Below the pieces are notes generated by a model that was not told where the DNA came from, searched no databases, and was given only the letters and a program-made list of their open reading frames with translations. A DNA stretch of 64,000 nt. It comes from Clostridium sp. CAG:762. Lineage in GTDB: Bacteria; Bacillota_I; Bacilli_A; RF39; UBA660. The position numbers and the translations under genes are program-made. How positions within the stretch are numbered: position 1 is the first letter of the stretch; every line of letters starts with the position of its first letter. The DNA lies in NCBI GenBank assembly GCA_000432575.1, contig HF996829.1:1-64000 (forward strand), read 5' to 3'. Shown here one piece after another: positions 51,669-60,995 of this stretch.

Positions 51669-53249
51669 CTAATTATTCAGTATACTAAATTTATAGATAA
51701 TTTCTATGTTTCTATCTTTATCTATAATAATTTTATCTATTAAAGCCCCAATTAATTCTCTTGATGGATTATCTATATCAATTAATTTTTTTATTTTATC
51801 TTCGTAGTCTTTTATTTCTGACTTATTAACTTTCTTTTCTTCTTTTGAATCTTGTAGACTTTGAATTTTTTCTCTTATTCTAACTAGAGAATTTTCTGTT
51901 TCTCTAGAAATTCTTAAATACATTTCTTCAGATACTATGCCATAAAATTTATCTTGATATAACATATCTAACTTACTAATTAATGATTTTTCTTGCTTTC
52001 GCAAATCATTTATATTGTTGTTAACTTCACTATTATCTTTTTTATTAATACTTTTAGATATTTCTGATATATCTAATTTATTTAAATACTTCTTACAAGT
52101 ATTTCTAATAACTTCTAGCAATGCTTCTTCTAATTTATCATACGGACTAAAATGAGGTTCACACATTCTTCTTTTAGGATCTCTTGAATATCTATTACAA
52201 TTAATAGTCCAATAATCATGATTTTTTCTATAAGAAATTGTTAAAGTATTGCCACATTCCTTACAATATAATAAATTTTCAAATAGTCTTTTTTCTCTCT
52301 TAGTAATAATAGTTTTAGTAGTTCTTTTAATATTATTTTGAACACTTTCAAATATAAATCTATCTACTAGTGGTTCATGGGTATTTTTAACTATATCCCA
52401 ATTACTTTTCGGTAATGATTTTTTCTTTTTGGATTTATATGATACTTTAGTTTGTACACTTTGTACCATATCACCAACATACATTTGATTTTTTAAAATC
52501 TTTTTAACAGAAGAAATAGTCCACATAGGATTATATTTAGCTTTTGAATTAGGATTCTTTTTCTTCAAACTACTAGGTGTTTTAATATTATTATCATTCA
52601 AATAAGTGGTTATTTCAGAAAGTCCTACACCGTTATAAGCCATTTCAAATATCTTTTTTACTACCCATGCATACTCTGGATCTGGTATTAAGTGCCCTTT
52701 ATCATTTGGATCTCTTAAATATCCATAACTTGGAGCACTTCCAATAAATTTACCATTTCTCCTTTTGTCATTTAAAACATTACGAATTTTAATAGAATTT
52801 TGTTTACTATAATAATCATTACAAGCAAATAACCATGTTGCTGAATCATTACTTGCTTGATTAATCGCATTATCGTATCCTTCCAACATAGAAATAAATC
52901 TTATTCCATTTTCTGGAAAGAAGGTTTCAACATAATATCCTGTTAAAATATGATCTCTACCTAATCTTGATAAGTCTTTTACTATTACAAGATTAATTCT
53001 TTTGGCTTTAATATCTTCAATTAATCTCTGAAATCCTGGTCTATCAAAAGTAGTACCAGAATATCCATCATCTACATATTCATCTACAAAAATAAATCCT
53101 TTTTCTTTGATAAAATTCATTAGTATATTTCTTTGATTAAGGACACTCTCACTTTCAGATTCGTAAGATTTGCCTTCATCAGCTTCTGATAATCTTATAT
53201 AAATTCCTGCTTTGTAGTAATCTGGCATCACATTTAAAGTGTTATACAA
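51669..53249 (-). CDS. Large serine recombinase of the outer element
   Basis: 526-aa recombinase. The resolvase domain has AGIYIRLSEADEG (nucleophile Ser), VDEYVDDGYSGTTFDRPGFQ and VKDLSRLGRDHILTG, and the recombinase domain GKFIGSAPSYGYLRDPNDKG. The zinc ribbon has CKECGNTLT, with the distal Cys in INCNRYSRDPKRRMC, followed by a coiled coil. The start chosen is the TTG at 53249 because AAAGGAGAG lies 5-6 nt upstream; ATG codons at 53279 and 53228 lack sites. It is the only recombinase in the outer element proper, hence the presumed enzyme for the amidase insertion. Without the inner passenger it is about 2.2 kb from the left attachment site. Confidence 0.92.
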   Translation of the reverse strand: MYNTLNVMPDYYKAGIYIRLSEADEGKSYESESESVLNQRNILMNFIKEKGFIFVDEYVDDGYSGTTFDRPGFQRLIEDIKAKRINLVIVKDLSRLGRDHILTGYYVETFFPENGIRFISMLEGYDNAINQASNDSATWLFACNDYYSKQNSIKIRNVLNDKRRNGKFIGSAPSYGYLRDPNDKGHLIPDPEYAWVVKKIFEMAYNGVGLSEITTYLNDNNIKTPSSLKKKNPNSKAKYNPMWTISSVKKILKNQMYVGDMVQSVQTKVSYKSKKKKSLPKSNWDIVKNTHEPLVDRFIFESVQNNIKRTTKTIITKREKRLFENLLYCKECGNTLTISYRKNHDYWTINCNRYSRDPKRRMCEPHFSPYDKLEEALLEVIRNTCKKYLNKLDISEISKSINKKDNSEVNNNINDLRKQEKSLISKLDMLYQDKFYGIVSEEMYLRISRETENSLVRIREKIQSLQDSKEEKKVNKSEIKDYEDKIKKLIDIDNPSRELIGALIDKIIIDKDRNIEIIYKFSILNN

Positions 53250-53327
53250 GCTTACTCTCCTTTCCTTGTTGTATAACAACTAAAGCCAATTAAATTATAC
53301 CATACAAATTTAATTTGGCACATTGTA

Positions 53328-53420
53328 TCAATCACTATTTACCTTACTTTTAATAAATTTAATTACCAGTTCATAGAAATTAGGAGAATCATCTTTGAAA
53401 GTTTCTATTATATTAAACAT
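53328..53420 (-). CDS. 30-aa ORF before the outer recombinase
   Basis: Very small ORF encoding MFNIIETFKDDSPNFYELVI plus ten residues, with a good GAGGTGG ribosome site 4-5 nt before its ATG. It lies between the winged-helix gene and the recombinase gene on the same strand. Its position equals that of the 54-aa ORF ahead of the inner recombinase. Sequence similarity between the two is not evident. Could be a directionality factor, leader peptide or noise. Confidence 0.4.
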   Translation of the reverse strand: MFNIIETFKDDSPNFYELVIKFIKSKVNSD

Positions 53421-53453
53421 AAGCCACCTCATTTAAGTATATGAGTGTCTTTA

Positions 53454-53981
53454 TCAATTTATATCTTCCTCCATTTCTTTAAAACTCTCTAGCTTTTTCT
53501 CCATCTCTTTTTGTTCTTCCTTAGTTGCTTCTTTTGATTCAATAGGTTCACCATGCCAGTATTCAACACCAAATTCATCCACATAATAAATTTTATCTAA
53601 TATATCTTTTTTATTTTTATTATATTTATTATAATGGTTAAAATTATTTTGAATACTAGTATTAATATTTCCTTGAATACTTGTTATTCTTTTCTTTAAT
53701 ACCTCGGATAATTTTATTATCCTCTTTGAATTATTTGTTTCACTATTATTAATTTCTATATCAATATATCCATTTTTTGATAAACTACTTATACTCTTTG
53801 ATACAGTTGGTTTGGTACAATCAAACTTCTTCATAAAATATCTATTAGTAGGCCAACAATAGCCATTTTTCTTACATAGTGACACAATGTCTATTAATAA
53901 TATTCTCTCAAAGTAAGTTAATCTATTATCTCCTAATACTGATTCTGGTAATACTAAACTTATAAATGGTTCTTTTTCCAT
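53454..53981 (-). CDS. Winged-helix replication/regulatory protein (outer element)
   Basis: 175-aa protein. The N-terminal winged helix has SLCKKNGYCWPTNRYFMKKF, DCTKPTVSKSISSLSKNGYI and SKRIIKLSEVL, the layout of RepA/DnaD-like or phage replication-initiator helix-turn-helix proteins. An Asn-rich linker (NTSIQNNFNHYNKYNKNKKD) follows. The C-terminus carries YYVDEFGVEYWHGEPIESKE and an acidic helix, similar to the end of the SSB-like protein in the inner element. TTGGAGAAATA precedes the ATG. Its leader (54066-54143) holds a long inverted repeat. It is probably part of a replication or maintenance module. Confidence 0.7.
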   Translation of the reverse strand: MEKEPFISLVLPESVLGDNRLTYFERILLIDIVSLCKKNGYCWPTNRYFMKKFDCTKPTVSKSISSLSKNGYIDIEINNSETNNSKRIIKLSEVLKKRITSIQGNINTSIQNNFNHYNKYNKNKKDILDKIYYVDEFGVEYWHGEPIESKEATKEEQKEMEKKLESFKEMEEDIN

Positions 53982-54065
53982 TATTTCTCCAATATAAGAT
54001 TATCAAGTTTAGTAGTTCCATATTATCCTCCTTTCTTTACCAGTCTTTTTAGGAACACATAAAAA

Positions 54066-54143
54066 GAACTGAACACATTAGTCCACAACAAAAATAAGGG
54101 AATATTTCCAATCTTTTTTGTTGGATTAATATGTATTCAGTTC
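54066..54143 (-). promoter_or_regulatory. Long inverted repeat in the leader of the outer winged-helix gene
   Basis: GAACTGAACACATTAGTCCACAA-type arm (54066-54094) pairs with the arm at 54115-54143, about 29 nt each with a few mismatches, loop about 20 nt. On the minus strand it is followed by TTTTTAT, so it may terminate or attenuate transcription. The noncoding stretch 53982-54376 also holds a promoter and a small perfect repeat TTATACATT/AATGTATAA; no gene is seen. Confidence 0.6.
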
Positions 54144-54271
54144 TTCACTGATTAATTATTATACATTATTCTTTAATGTATAATAAAGCTTTCTAATTTC
54201 TTTTTAATATTTACTATTTTATATTTATATATGTTTATATGTAATAGTCACATTCCCGTATGACTAGTTTA

Positions 54272-54299
54272 ATTATAACACTAATTATTGTATTTTCAA
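54272..54299 (-). promoter_or_regulatory. Promoter before the outer winged-helix gene
   Basis: Minus strand TTGAAA (54294-54299), 16-nt spacer, TATAAT (54272-54277). Confidence 0.55.
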
Positions 54300-54376
54300 T
54301 ATGTAATCGTTAGACAATATCCGACAAATTATTTTATTTGTTAAAAATCATTAACACTAATTTGAGTGTTGTCAAC

Positions 54377-54661
54377 TCAAATACCATCATTATTTTCTTG
54401 CTGACTTTTTACAAAACTATTATATTCATCTACCTTAGTATTATAATCATTTAAAATATCTTTTATTAATGACACAAGCCCTTCTTCTTCTGGAGTTTTA
54501 TCATCAAATTCTTTGTTAATTGTGTATTTACTCTTTAAATTTTCATTTAACAAAAATTTTACCAATTCTTTAAAATCTATATCTTTCGAAAAATTATATG
54601 TTTCAATAAGATTTTTATCATGATATAGTTTTATATTATCTTGTTCTTTAATTATTTCCAT
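54377..54661 (-). CDS. 94-aa partner gene of the TrlF-like ATPase
   Basis: Small acidic protein, not recognised: MEIIKEQDNIKLYHDKNLIE start, LKSKYTINKEFDDKTPEEEG, ending NSFVKSQQENNDGI. Its ATG lies inside the last codons of the upstream ATPase gene (14-nt overlap) and the site is GGAGAAGAGGA, so the two are translationally coupled. This strongly suggests that the products act together, for example as a sensor, inhibitor or antitoxin-like subunit. A hairpin (ATTTGAGT/ACTCAAAT, about 54360-54382) overlaps its end. No membrane segment. Confidence 0.6.
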   Translation of the reverse strand: MEIIKEQDNIKLYHDKNLIETYNFSKDIDFKELVKFLLNENLKSKYTINKEFDDKTPEEEGLVSLIKDILNDYNTKVDEYNSFVKSQQENNDGI

Positions 54662-57113
54662 ATTCCTCTTCTCCTAACACATTTCCATATTTTTTATTTC
54701 TATTAGAAAATGATTTTCTACCACCATCTAAAATATTCATTATTTCTTCTTTATCATCCTGCGATTCTATTAAATAATTTTTATAATCTATTTCACCATC
54801 ATTAGTCACAAATATATAATTAAATGCATCACCATATACCGCAACTGTAGGATTATGAGTTACAAAAATTAATTGCTTAATTTTTTTCTTTTCTTTTATT
54901 ATTGAAACTAGCTTTTGACTAATATAATCATTATCAATATTATCTTCAGGTTGGTCAAATAGTAATATTAATTCGTTAAGTTCAAATAACATATCTAAAT
55001 ATGCTACCGACTTCATTCCTGGAGATTCCTTTGATAAATCAGTAATAGTTCTCTTATCAATTTGTTCAAACAAATCCTTTTTTACCTTTATATCATCAAT
55101 ATTTATTTTTGAATTAATTTTAAAAAACTCTTTTTTAGGTTGAAATATTTCATTTTGTATGAATTTTGACAATTCTGCGGATAAACTGTTGATATTAGCT
55201 TTTAGATTTCTTTCTCCATTAATATACTTCATTATTAAACTAAAATCACTTGAATCACTTTTTACTTTCGAAATTGTACTTGCTATTTTTTCATAAATTG
55301 TATCAATAAGATTATCTGGTACTTCATATGAAGTTGTAAATAAATATGGCATTTTAACATATTTCTTTATAACAGGGCTTTCTTGTTTAAAATTATCAAG
55401 TAAATAATTTAACTTTTTAGAATCTAATATTATTTTAAAATTTCTTTTTATTATATTAATAATACTATTTAAATTTTTTCGTTGTTCTTGTATTATTTTT
55501 TTAGATTCATCTCTTTCACTTATAATTTTGTTTGTTCTCTCATTACTATTTTTTACAACTTCACTATATTTATCAAGTAAAAATTTGTATTCACTATATT
55601 TTTCAATTATTGTACTATTAATATTTTTTAATTCATCAATATTTAATCCATAATTTTCAAATTCTTTTACTAATTCATTTAGAGATTTTGAAAGACTATT
55701 TATTTTAATAGATACTGAGTCACTGCTTATTTCTGCATAAGTATCATATGTATAATAGTCAGTTTTATCTTTTAAAATCTTTAAAATTGATGTTATATTT
55801 TTATAATTGATATCAATTGGTTTTACATTTTTAGCAATATCTATTATTTGATTAATATATGATAAATCATAATCATCTATTTTAGGAAAATATGAAGATA
55901 TTTGCTTATTAGCAATATCAGGATTTTTATATATTTCAGAAATCTTATCTTGTTCTAATACAGCAAGTGAAGATAATTGACCAGGATTAATTTTAATTCC
56001 ATTATAATCAATTCCCAAAACGTTTTTAATATTAAAATTTTTATAATCTGTTGTTATTTTATTATTAGATTTATTTAAATTCTCAATTATTGCTAATAGT
56101 AATGACTTGCCACTTCCTCTTTTTCCAATTATTACATTTAAACCAGGCGAAAAATTAATATCCTTGTTTTTACCATTAAGTTCAAAAGAAATACTACTAA
56201 TAATATTAGGAGGAATTGGTATTTGTTCTTCAGCAGATTTAATAATTCTCGATTGTGGATCTAATACAGCTAATTCAAATGTTTCAAAAAAGTATTCCAA
56301 TGAGCCAAAAATATAATTATATATTTGTGGATTATATGGTTCAGCATTATGCCAATCACTAAATTTAAAATAACTAAAATAATTACCATAATTTATTATA
56401 TAATCATATATTTTTTTACAATCCTTATCTGCTATTTCATACTTTTTATCATTTATCTTTTTCCTTATTTCAGATATAATGAATTTCTTTTCTTTTTCAC
56501 TTTTATCTTTTAAATTTTTTTCAAACGCTTGAGTTTGTTCATAAAACCCTAACGCCCAATTATCACATGACCTTTCATTAAAAGAGGCTGTAACATCAAA
56601 AGCACTAAATATTTTGTACATTGCATATTTATTTATATCATTAGACTCTTCTATTGATATTTTATCTAATATACTTAAAATACCTCTTGCTTTATTTCCT
56701 TCAGGTACAAGGATTATTTTACATTTTAATTGTACAATACAATTTATTATTTCGTGAAATTTTGGTTTATTATCATTCTTATAAAGATCATTCAATATTT
56801 TTTCCAATCTATTTCCATCTAGATTGTTATCGAAATAAACTCCCATTTGAAAAAAATCTTTATCATTTACATAAACATCTAATTCAGTTCCATTTATTAT
56901 TTCAATTGGTTTGTCTATAATATATTTCCGAATATCATCATAATATGATGATGAATAGACATCATGATCAGTAATGCTAAAAATGTTTATCCCCTTATCT
57001 AAAAGAGCATCCACATAATCCTTAGCACTCATTTGCTTTACTCTAGTTTTATCCTTACTTTTTGAATAATATGAATGCATATGCATATCACATTTTAACC
57101 ATTGTTGTTTCAT
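54648..57113 (-). CDS. PHP-domain plus SMC-like ATPase (TrlF family)
   Basis: 821-aa fusion. The N-terminal PHP phosphoesterase domain has CDMHMHSYYSKSKDKTR (HxH), FSITDHDVYSS (TDHD), IINGTELDVY, then a late His in LVPEGNKARG and SDWHN (metal ligands). The ATPase half begins FSPGLNVIIGKRGSGKSLLL (Walker A, about residue 325-345), has a long coiled-coil middle, and ends with the Walker B and D-loop LILLFDQPEDNIDNDY and the switch LIFVTHNPTVAVYG. This architecture matches proteins annotated as TrlF-family AAA-like ATPases, often found near defence genes. Likely a nuclease or phosphatase controlled by a Rad50/SMC-like clamp. It is followed by an overlapping 94-aa gene. Confidence 0.85.
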   Translation of the reverse strand: MKQQWLKCDMHMHSYYSKSKDKTRVKQMSAKDYVDALLDKGINIFSITDHDVYSSSYYDDIRKYIIDKPIEIINGTELDVYVNDKDFFQMGVYFDNNLDGNRLEKILNDLYKNDNKPKFHEIINCIVQLKCKIILVPEGNKARGILSILDKISIEESNDINKYAMYKIFSAFDVTASFNERSCDNWALGFYEQTQAFEKNLKDKSEKEKKFIISEIRKKINDKKYEIADKDCKKIYDYIINYGNYFSYFKFSDWHNAEPYNPQIYNYIFGSLEYFFETFELAVLDPQSRIIKSAEEQIPIPPNIISSISFELNGKNKDINFSPGLNVIIGKRGSGKSLLLAIIENLNKSNNKITTDYKNFNIKNVLGIDYNGIKINPGQLSSLAVLEQDKISEIYKNPDIANKQISSYFPKIDDYDLSYINQIIDIAKNVKPIDINYKNITSILKILKDKTDYYTYDTYAEISSDSVSIKINSLSKSLNELVKEFENYGLNIDELKNINSTIIEKYSEYKFLLDKYSEVVKNSNERTNKIISERDESKKIIQEQRKNLNSIINIIKRNFKIILDSKKLNYLLDNFKQESPVIKKYVKMPYLFTTSYEVPDNLIDTIYEKIASTISKVKSDSSDFSLIMKYINGERNLKANINSLSAELSKFIQNEIFQPKKEFFKINSKINIDDIKVKKDLFEQIDKRTITDLSKESPGMKSVAYLDMLFELNELILLFDQPEDNIDNDYISQKLVSIIKEKKKIKQLIFVTHNPTVAVYGDAFNYIFVTNDGEIDYKNYLIESQDDKEEIMNILDGGRKSFSNRNKKYGNVLGEEEYGNN

Positions 57114-57133
57114 TTATACTACCTCCACTACAT

Positions 57134-57184
57134 AAAAAGCGCAATACAAAAACTTAAACAAGTGTAAGCCTGTACTAGCGCTTT
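57134..57184 (-). terminator. Terminator between the restriction cassette and the TrlF-like gene
   Basis: Minus strand AAAGCGC/GCGCTTT (57178-57184 and 57136-57142) with T run at the end, starting a few bases past the DUF262-HNH stop and only about 20 nt before the TrlF-like start. The ATPase gene must use read-through or a promoter hidden in this hairpin. Confidence 0.7.
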
Positions 57185-57188
57185 AAAA

Positions 57189-58352
57189 TTATTTATTTCC
57201 CTTTGCTCTATTATGTGTCTGACATAACATTTGACAATTATCTATATCTGTAGATCCGCCTTTACTCCATGCAGTAACATGATCTGCATCCATTTCTTTT
57301 AATTCCCAAATTCTATTTTTATTATTATCATTTCCTATTGCACATAATGGACAATTACTTATATCTTTTAATTTTGCATCTTGAGTTTGTTTTTCATATA
57401 CAACTCGCTTTGTATTATCATCAAATACTCTAATATTCAAAAGTTTAGTATCTTTACATCCACCTAATATATACTCACATATACCTTTAGTATCTTTAAC
57501 TTGTGGATCAGCATATAATTTACATAATATTTCAGAAACCTTATTAGGATCATATGAATTGTTATGATATGTTTCATATAATCTTCCCCATTCAAGACCT
57601 CTCATATCTGATTTTACATCTTTAAATACAGTTGATACCCAAGTTATTACAGAATTGAAATATGTTCTTAATTCTGTAATATTAGTATCAAATCTATGTT
57701 GACTCATGTAACTATCAATATTACCTTTACTTACCCAATTAAGAGCTGTTGCAAGATATTCTTGCCTATTTACATCACCTTTTATATATGCGCTCCATTT
57801 TTGAATATTTGCATTTTGAGAATTAGAAAATTCTTCACGAGCCATAGTTACAAAAGGTCCAGAATAAATAGCATTTAATAATTCTTGATTATTTAGTGGA
57901 ACACCTACAATATTAATTGTTTTAAACCATTCTTTAATTTCTGATTCTTCACCCTCACAAATATAAATTGTTAACTGTGAATCAAGAATCTTATCTTGTA
58001 AATTTTTAGCCAGTCCATCAAAATATTGCTCCATACAATGTTCATCTTTAATAGCAAATTTATCTGTAATAAATCTTCCAAAACTAGTAACTCTTTGTTG
58101 CCCATCTAAAATTTCATATTTATCTTCTCCAACTTTAACAAAATATAATAAACCTAGTGGATAACCTTTTAATAATGAATTAATTACAGCAACATCCCTT
58201 TTTCCATCAGCATAAATATAGTTTCTTTGATATTCAGGTTGAATTGTTAATTTTCCACCCCATCCAAATAAGCCTTTTCCTTCATATTCATTATAAACAA
58301 ATCCTTCATTTATATCTCTAACAGTTAAATCAGTTTTCAATATTGTTTTCAT
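57189..58352 (-). CDS. DUF262 plus HNH endonuclease (GmrSD-like restriction protein)
   Basis: 387-aa protein. The N-terminal DUF262/ParB-like domain has [33 protein letters not shown] and the nucleotide-binding [15 protein letters not shown] (about residue 77). A helical middle follows, then the C-terminal HNH domain: [28 protein letters not shown] with the catalytic His, and [20 protein letters not shown]262-HNH proteins include the GmrSD type IV restriction enzyme and proteins next to type II methylases. Start has AAGGAGG and overlaps the methylase end by 23 nt, so it is coupled to it. I infer it is the restriction nuclease of the cassette, although GmrSD-like proteins can target modified DNA. 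Confidence 0.82.
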   Translation of the reverse strand: MKTILKTDLTVRDINEGFVYNEYEGKGLFGWGGKLTIQPEYQRNYIYADGKRDVAVINSLLKGYPLGLLYFVKVGEDKYEILDGQQRVTSFGRFITDKFAIKDEHCMEQYFDGLAKNLQDKILDSQLTIYICEGEESEIKEWFKTINIVGVPLNNQELLNAIYSGPFVTMAREEFSNSQNANIQKWSAYIKGDVNRQEYLATALNWVSKGNIDSYMSQHRFDTNITELRTYFNSVITWVSTVFKDVKSDMRGLEWGRLYETYHNNSYDPNKVSEILCKLYADPQVKDTKGICEYILGGCKDTKLLNIRVFDDNTKRVVYEKQTQDAKLKDISNCPLCAIGNDNNKNRIWELKEMDADHVTAWSKGGSTDIDNCQMLCQTHNRAKGNK

Positions 58353-59451
58353 TATTTACCTCCTTAAATTCTATTAATATTCTAGCATATACTCTTTTAC
58401 CATTTATTAATGGACATGCAAGTCTTTCTCCTTTAAATGGAATGCCGACAATAAAAGCATCATATCCAGCTGATGCCAGAAGTCCAACAATCCTAAATTG
58501 TTCTGGATTATATTTATCCAAAAAAGTAATTGGAACTCCCATAACACCTTTGTAATCTGCCGGAATTGAATCTGTAAAAGAAATATCAATAGCATCATAA
58601 TTATCGTATTTTGGATATCCATGTTCCCTTATTTGTTTATGTTTACTATATTTTAAATTATCTTCCATTGTCATTAATTGTAATGGTTGATGTCTCCTTC
58701 CATGTTCTATATTGGTAAGCCATAAACAATTATTAGTAGAAACTATTCTAAGTCCTTCTTCATTTATGCGTGCTTCTGTACCATACAATTCATATGATTT
58801 TGGGACAATAAATCCCGAAATCCATCTACCCATTCCATTGCCTAACCATGCTCTATTCGTTCTTATCAAAGTAAATACTTCTTTATATGATATACAATTA
58901 ATATTGCCAATTAATAAAAATTGTTTGTTTGCTTCTACTACCCACGATAAAAATTCCCTAAATAAACTAAATGGTGGATTAGTGATTATTATATTAGCTT
59001 CATTGCGAAGTTTTTTTACTTCTTCAGATCTAAAATCACCATCACCTTCTAGATAATCCCACTTTAAATCTTCAATATCTATTCTTCCTGAATTGTTTTC
59101 ATCTCTATCTAAAATAAATACCTTCCCATGTGTTTTAGTTTTATTTTTATCAAATTTTGGAGATTTTTCTTCAAAAAGCGATAGCTGAACCATTACATTT
59201 TCTTTTTTATCATTTGCATAACTAGTACTTATAAGTTTTTTTAATCCAAACCTTTCAAAGTTTTGTGCAAAAAATTTTGTAAAATTACTCCATTCTGGAT
59301 CATCACACGGAAGTAAAACTATTTTGTCTCTAAACAAATTAGGATTATATTCTAAATATGCATTAACCTCCTTTTGTATATCTGAATATAATGTATAAAA
59401 CTCATCATTTTTTGATTCTTTTGCTTTCTTTAGCATTTCTCTTTTTGGCAT
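58330..59451 (-). CDS. EcoRI-family adenine-specific DNA methyltransferase
   Basis: 373-aa N6-adenine methylase of the EcoRI_methylase family. It opens [29 protein letters not shown], read in pieces, the characteristic NDEFYT start. The SAM-side segment is [18 protein letters not shown], and the catalytic motif IV is [15 protein letters not shown] (NPPF, about residue 155). Later come [34 protein letters not shown] and the C-terminal segment [29 protein letters not shown] precedes the ATG. It is sandwiched between the GIY-YIG gene (4 nt) and the DUF262-HNH gene (overlap). It should protect the element's host from the cognate nuclease; specificity is not predictable from sequence. Confidence 0.9.
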   Translation of the reverse strand: MPKREMLKKAKESKNDEFYTLYSDIQKEVNAYLEYNPNLFRDKIVLLPCDDPEWSNFTKFFAQNFERFGLKKLISTSYANDKKENVMVQLSLFEEKSPKFDKNKTKTHGKVFILDRDENNSGRIDIEDLKWDYLEGDGDFRSEEVKKLRNEANIIITNPPFSLFREFLSWVVEANKQFLLIGNINCISYKEVFTLIRTNRAWLGNGMGRWISGFIVPKSYELYGTEARINEEGLRIVSTNNCLWLTNIEHGRRHQPLQLMTMEDNLKYSKHKQIREHGYPKYDNYDAIDISFTDSIPADYKGVMGVPITFLDKYNPEQFRIVGLLASAGYDAFIVGIPFKGERLACPLINGKRVYARILIEFKEVNNENNIEN

Positions 59452-59455
59452 ATAA

Positions 59456-60112
59456 TCACTTCCTACTAACTAAAATTTTTTCTAACTTATGTTCTAATTG
59501 ATATAAAGTATTTTCACTAGATACATCTCCACCTAGGTCTTCAAGTGCTGAATATAATATTTGACGTTTTGATGGATTTGAATTATTTGGTACCTCAATA
59601 TCCGTATTTTTCTCATATATACCTAAAGTTCCATCTTCATTTGTTTTAGAATAATAATCTTTTCCAGTTAAACTTGAATGAAAACTAATATTTTTAAAAT
59701 GATGTCTATTTTTTGACAACATTAAAGCATCTTTCTTATCTTCTATTTCCTTTGCTGTTTCTTTCCATAGATGAAGTCTATCAGTTGTTCCATTTATTTC
59801 AGTCATACTTTCAAATGCAGAATACATTTCTTCTGGACTCATATGGTAGAATTCTCTTACTCTAATTTTATCTCCTATTTTTTCTTTACTTCTTAATTCT
59901 GGATTTATAGTATCTATGAATTTGTGTAATTTTATATCAGTTAATCTCTCAGTTACATCAAAAGTTGCATAAATATGAAAAGAAAAAGGAACCGCTTCAG
60001 AATTATTTAATTGTTTTACTCTTAGTTCAACATCATCTGCATATCCAATTTTGATATATTCTGGAAATGATGGATTAGTTAATATATAAATTACACCACA
60101 TTTTTCTTTCAT
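59456..60112 (-). CDS. GIY-YIG (T5orf172-type) nuclease-like protein
   Basis: 218-aa protein. The N-terminal domain GVIYILTNPSFPEYIKIGYADDVELRVKQLN (in segments) has the VIY..T and IKIGYADD pattern of T5orf172/GIY-YIG nucleases, with Arg in VELRVKQLN and His-Glu-like residues in DIKLHKFI. The C-terminal half has HFKNISFHSSLTGKDYYSKT and ends with a helical QILYSALEDLGG-containing segment. GAGTGAGAG precedes the ATG. It is the first gene of a tight three-gene unit with the methylase and DUF262-HNH protein. It may be a second nuclease subunit or a specificity/control protein. TATAAT upstream at about 60147. Confidence 0.78.
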   Translation of the reverse strand: MKEKCGVIYILTNPSFPEYIKIGYADDVELRVKQLNNSEAVPFSFHIYATFDVTERLTDIKLHKFIDTINPELRSKEKIGDKIRVREFYHMSPEEMYSAFESMTEINGTTDRLHLWKETAKEIEDKKDALMLSKNRHHFKNISFHSSLTGKDYYSKTNEDGTLGIYEKNTDIEVPNNSNPSKRQILYSALEDLGGDVSSENTLYQLEHKLEKILVSRK

Positions 60113-60216
60113 ACACTCTCACTCCTAAAGTTTTAACTCAATAATATTATATCATACAATTCGACAATTTTTTAATTTTGACATTGAAATAATTACAAAT
60201 TTTAATTTTCAAAATA

Positions 60217-60299
60217 GGTTTTGGGAGTATTCCCACAATAGAATTTCGTACAGGAGTACAAATTCATTGCTTGCTAGACAATAAATTTACTCCCAAACC
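60217..60299. ncRNA. Candidate structured RNA or DNA element (three-way junction)
   Basis: A 12-bp outer stem with one bulge (60217-60229 with 60288-60299, TTGGGAGTA/TACTCCCAA core) encloses two hairpins: GAATTTcGTAC-AGGA-GTACAAATTC (60241-60265) and ATTGCT-loop-AgACAAT (60266-60282). It lies between the terminator of the 99-aa gene and the restriction operon promoter, with no ORF. Long stems with a tetraloop and single-base bulges look like RNA secondary structure, but a recombination or transfer site is possible. Confidence 0.4.
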
Positions 60300-60310
60300 A
60301 ATTAATTCAC

Positions 60311-60346
60311 ATTTAAAAACTCTATCAGTTTCATCTGACAGAGTTC
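60311..60346 (-). terminator. Terminator of the tnpV-99-aa operon
   Basis: Minus strand AACTCTGTCAG/CTGATAGAGTT with a 6-nt loop and T run, directly after the 99-aa gene. Confidence 0.8.
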
Positions 60347-60352
60347 TACTTT

Positions 60353-60652
60353 TTAATAATATTTCTTCAATATCATTGGATTATCTTTTACTATTACTAA
60401 ATTATATTTTATTTTTAATATTTCTTTTATCTTAGGTATAAGTCTACTAATATCACATCTACAATTAAATATATCTACAGCAGAGTTAATATGATTTATT
60501 AAATTATATTCTGATAAGCAATATCTACTATATGAATTTGCTAAATAAAATACTACTAAATCAGGTATAACATATTTATTTAAATAATCATTAACATTGT
60601 TATAGAAAGGCAAATATATTTCTTCAAATTCTTTATCAGTTATATCACACAT
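60353..60652 (-). CDS. Unknown 99-aa protein after tnpV
   Basis: Not recognised. MCDITDKEFEEIYLPFYNNV start, then NDYLNKYVIPDLVVFYLANS and a C-terminal basic stretch RLIPKIKEILKIKYNLVIVK. Helical, no membrane segment. AAAGGAG lies before its ATG, which overlaps the tnpV stop by 8 nt, so it is co-translated with TnpV. Its own terminator follows. A role with TnpV in the transposition module is possible only by position. Confidence 0.55.
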   Translation of the reverse strand: MCDITDKEFEEIYLPFYNNVNDYLNKYVIPDLVVFYLANSYSRYCLSEYNLINHINSAVDIFNCRCDISRLIPKIKEILKIKYNLVIVKDNPMILKKYY

Positions 60653-60995
60653 AGATATACTCCTTTAAAACTATTTCTTCTACCATATTTTTTATATTAT
60701 TCATTTTACCTATCCATAACATTTTATTACTACTTTTTAATTCTTCAGTAATATTTTCTTTTTCAGCTAGGTCTTTAATTAACTTCTTCACCATCTCCAT
60801 AACAATAGTATCAACATTATGAAGATATTCATTTAATGTATCACTAACAAGTAAATCAAAATATAATCCTAATTTGTAATTCTTAATATAATTTAATCTT
60901 AATAACCCATATTTTCCTATATTATATTGTTTTTTATTTTCTAATATTAAATCTGGCAATAAATAATCACCACTCTTAGTGTAACTAATATTCAT
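60645..60995 (-). CDS. tnpV: TnpV-like transposon protein
   Basis: 116-aa protein matching the TnpV family known from the Tn4451 group of serine-recombinase transposons: MNISYTKSGDYLLPDLILEN, YGLLRLNYIKNYKLGLYFDL, LNEYLHNVDTIVMEMVKKLI and ELKSSNKMLWIGKMNNIKNM. Function of TnpV is unknown. ATGGAGAAC precedes the ATG. It is the first gene at the right end of the outer element. About 60 nt upstream lies a truncated second copy of its own first 18 codons (61060-61122), part of a tandem duplication that reaches the attachment site. Confidence 0.75.
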   Translation of the reverse strand: MNISYTKSGDYLLPDLILENKKQYNIGKYGLLRLNYIKNYKLGLYFDLLVSDTLNEYLHNVDTIVMEMVKKLIKDLAEKENITEELKSSNKMLWIGKMNNIKNMVEEIVLKEYIYV

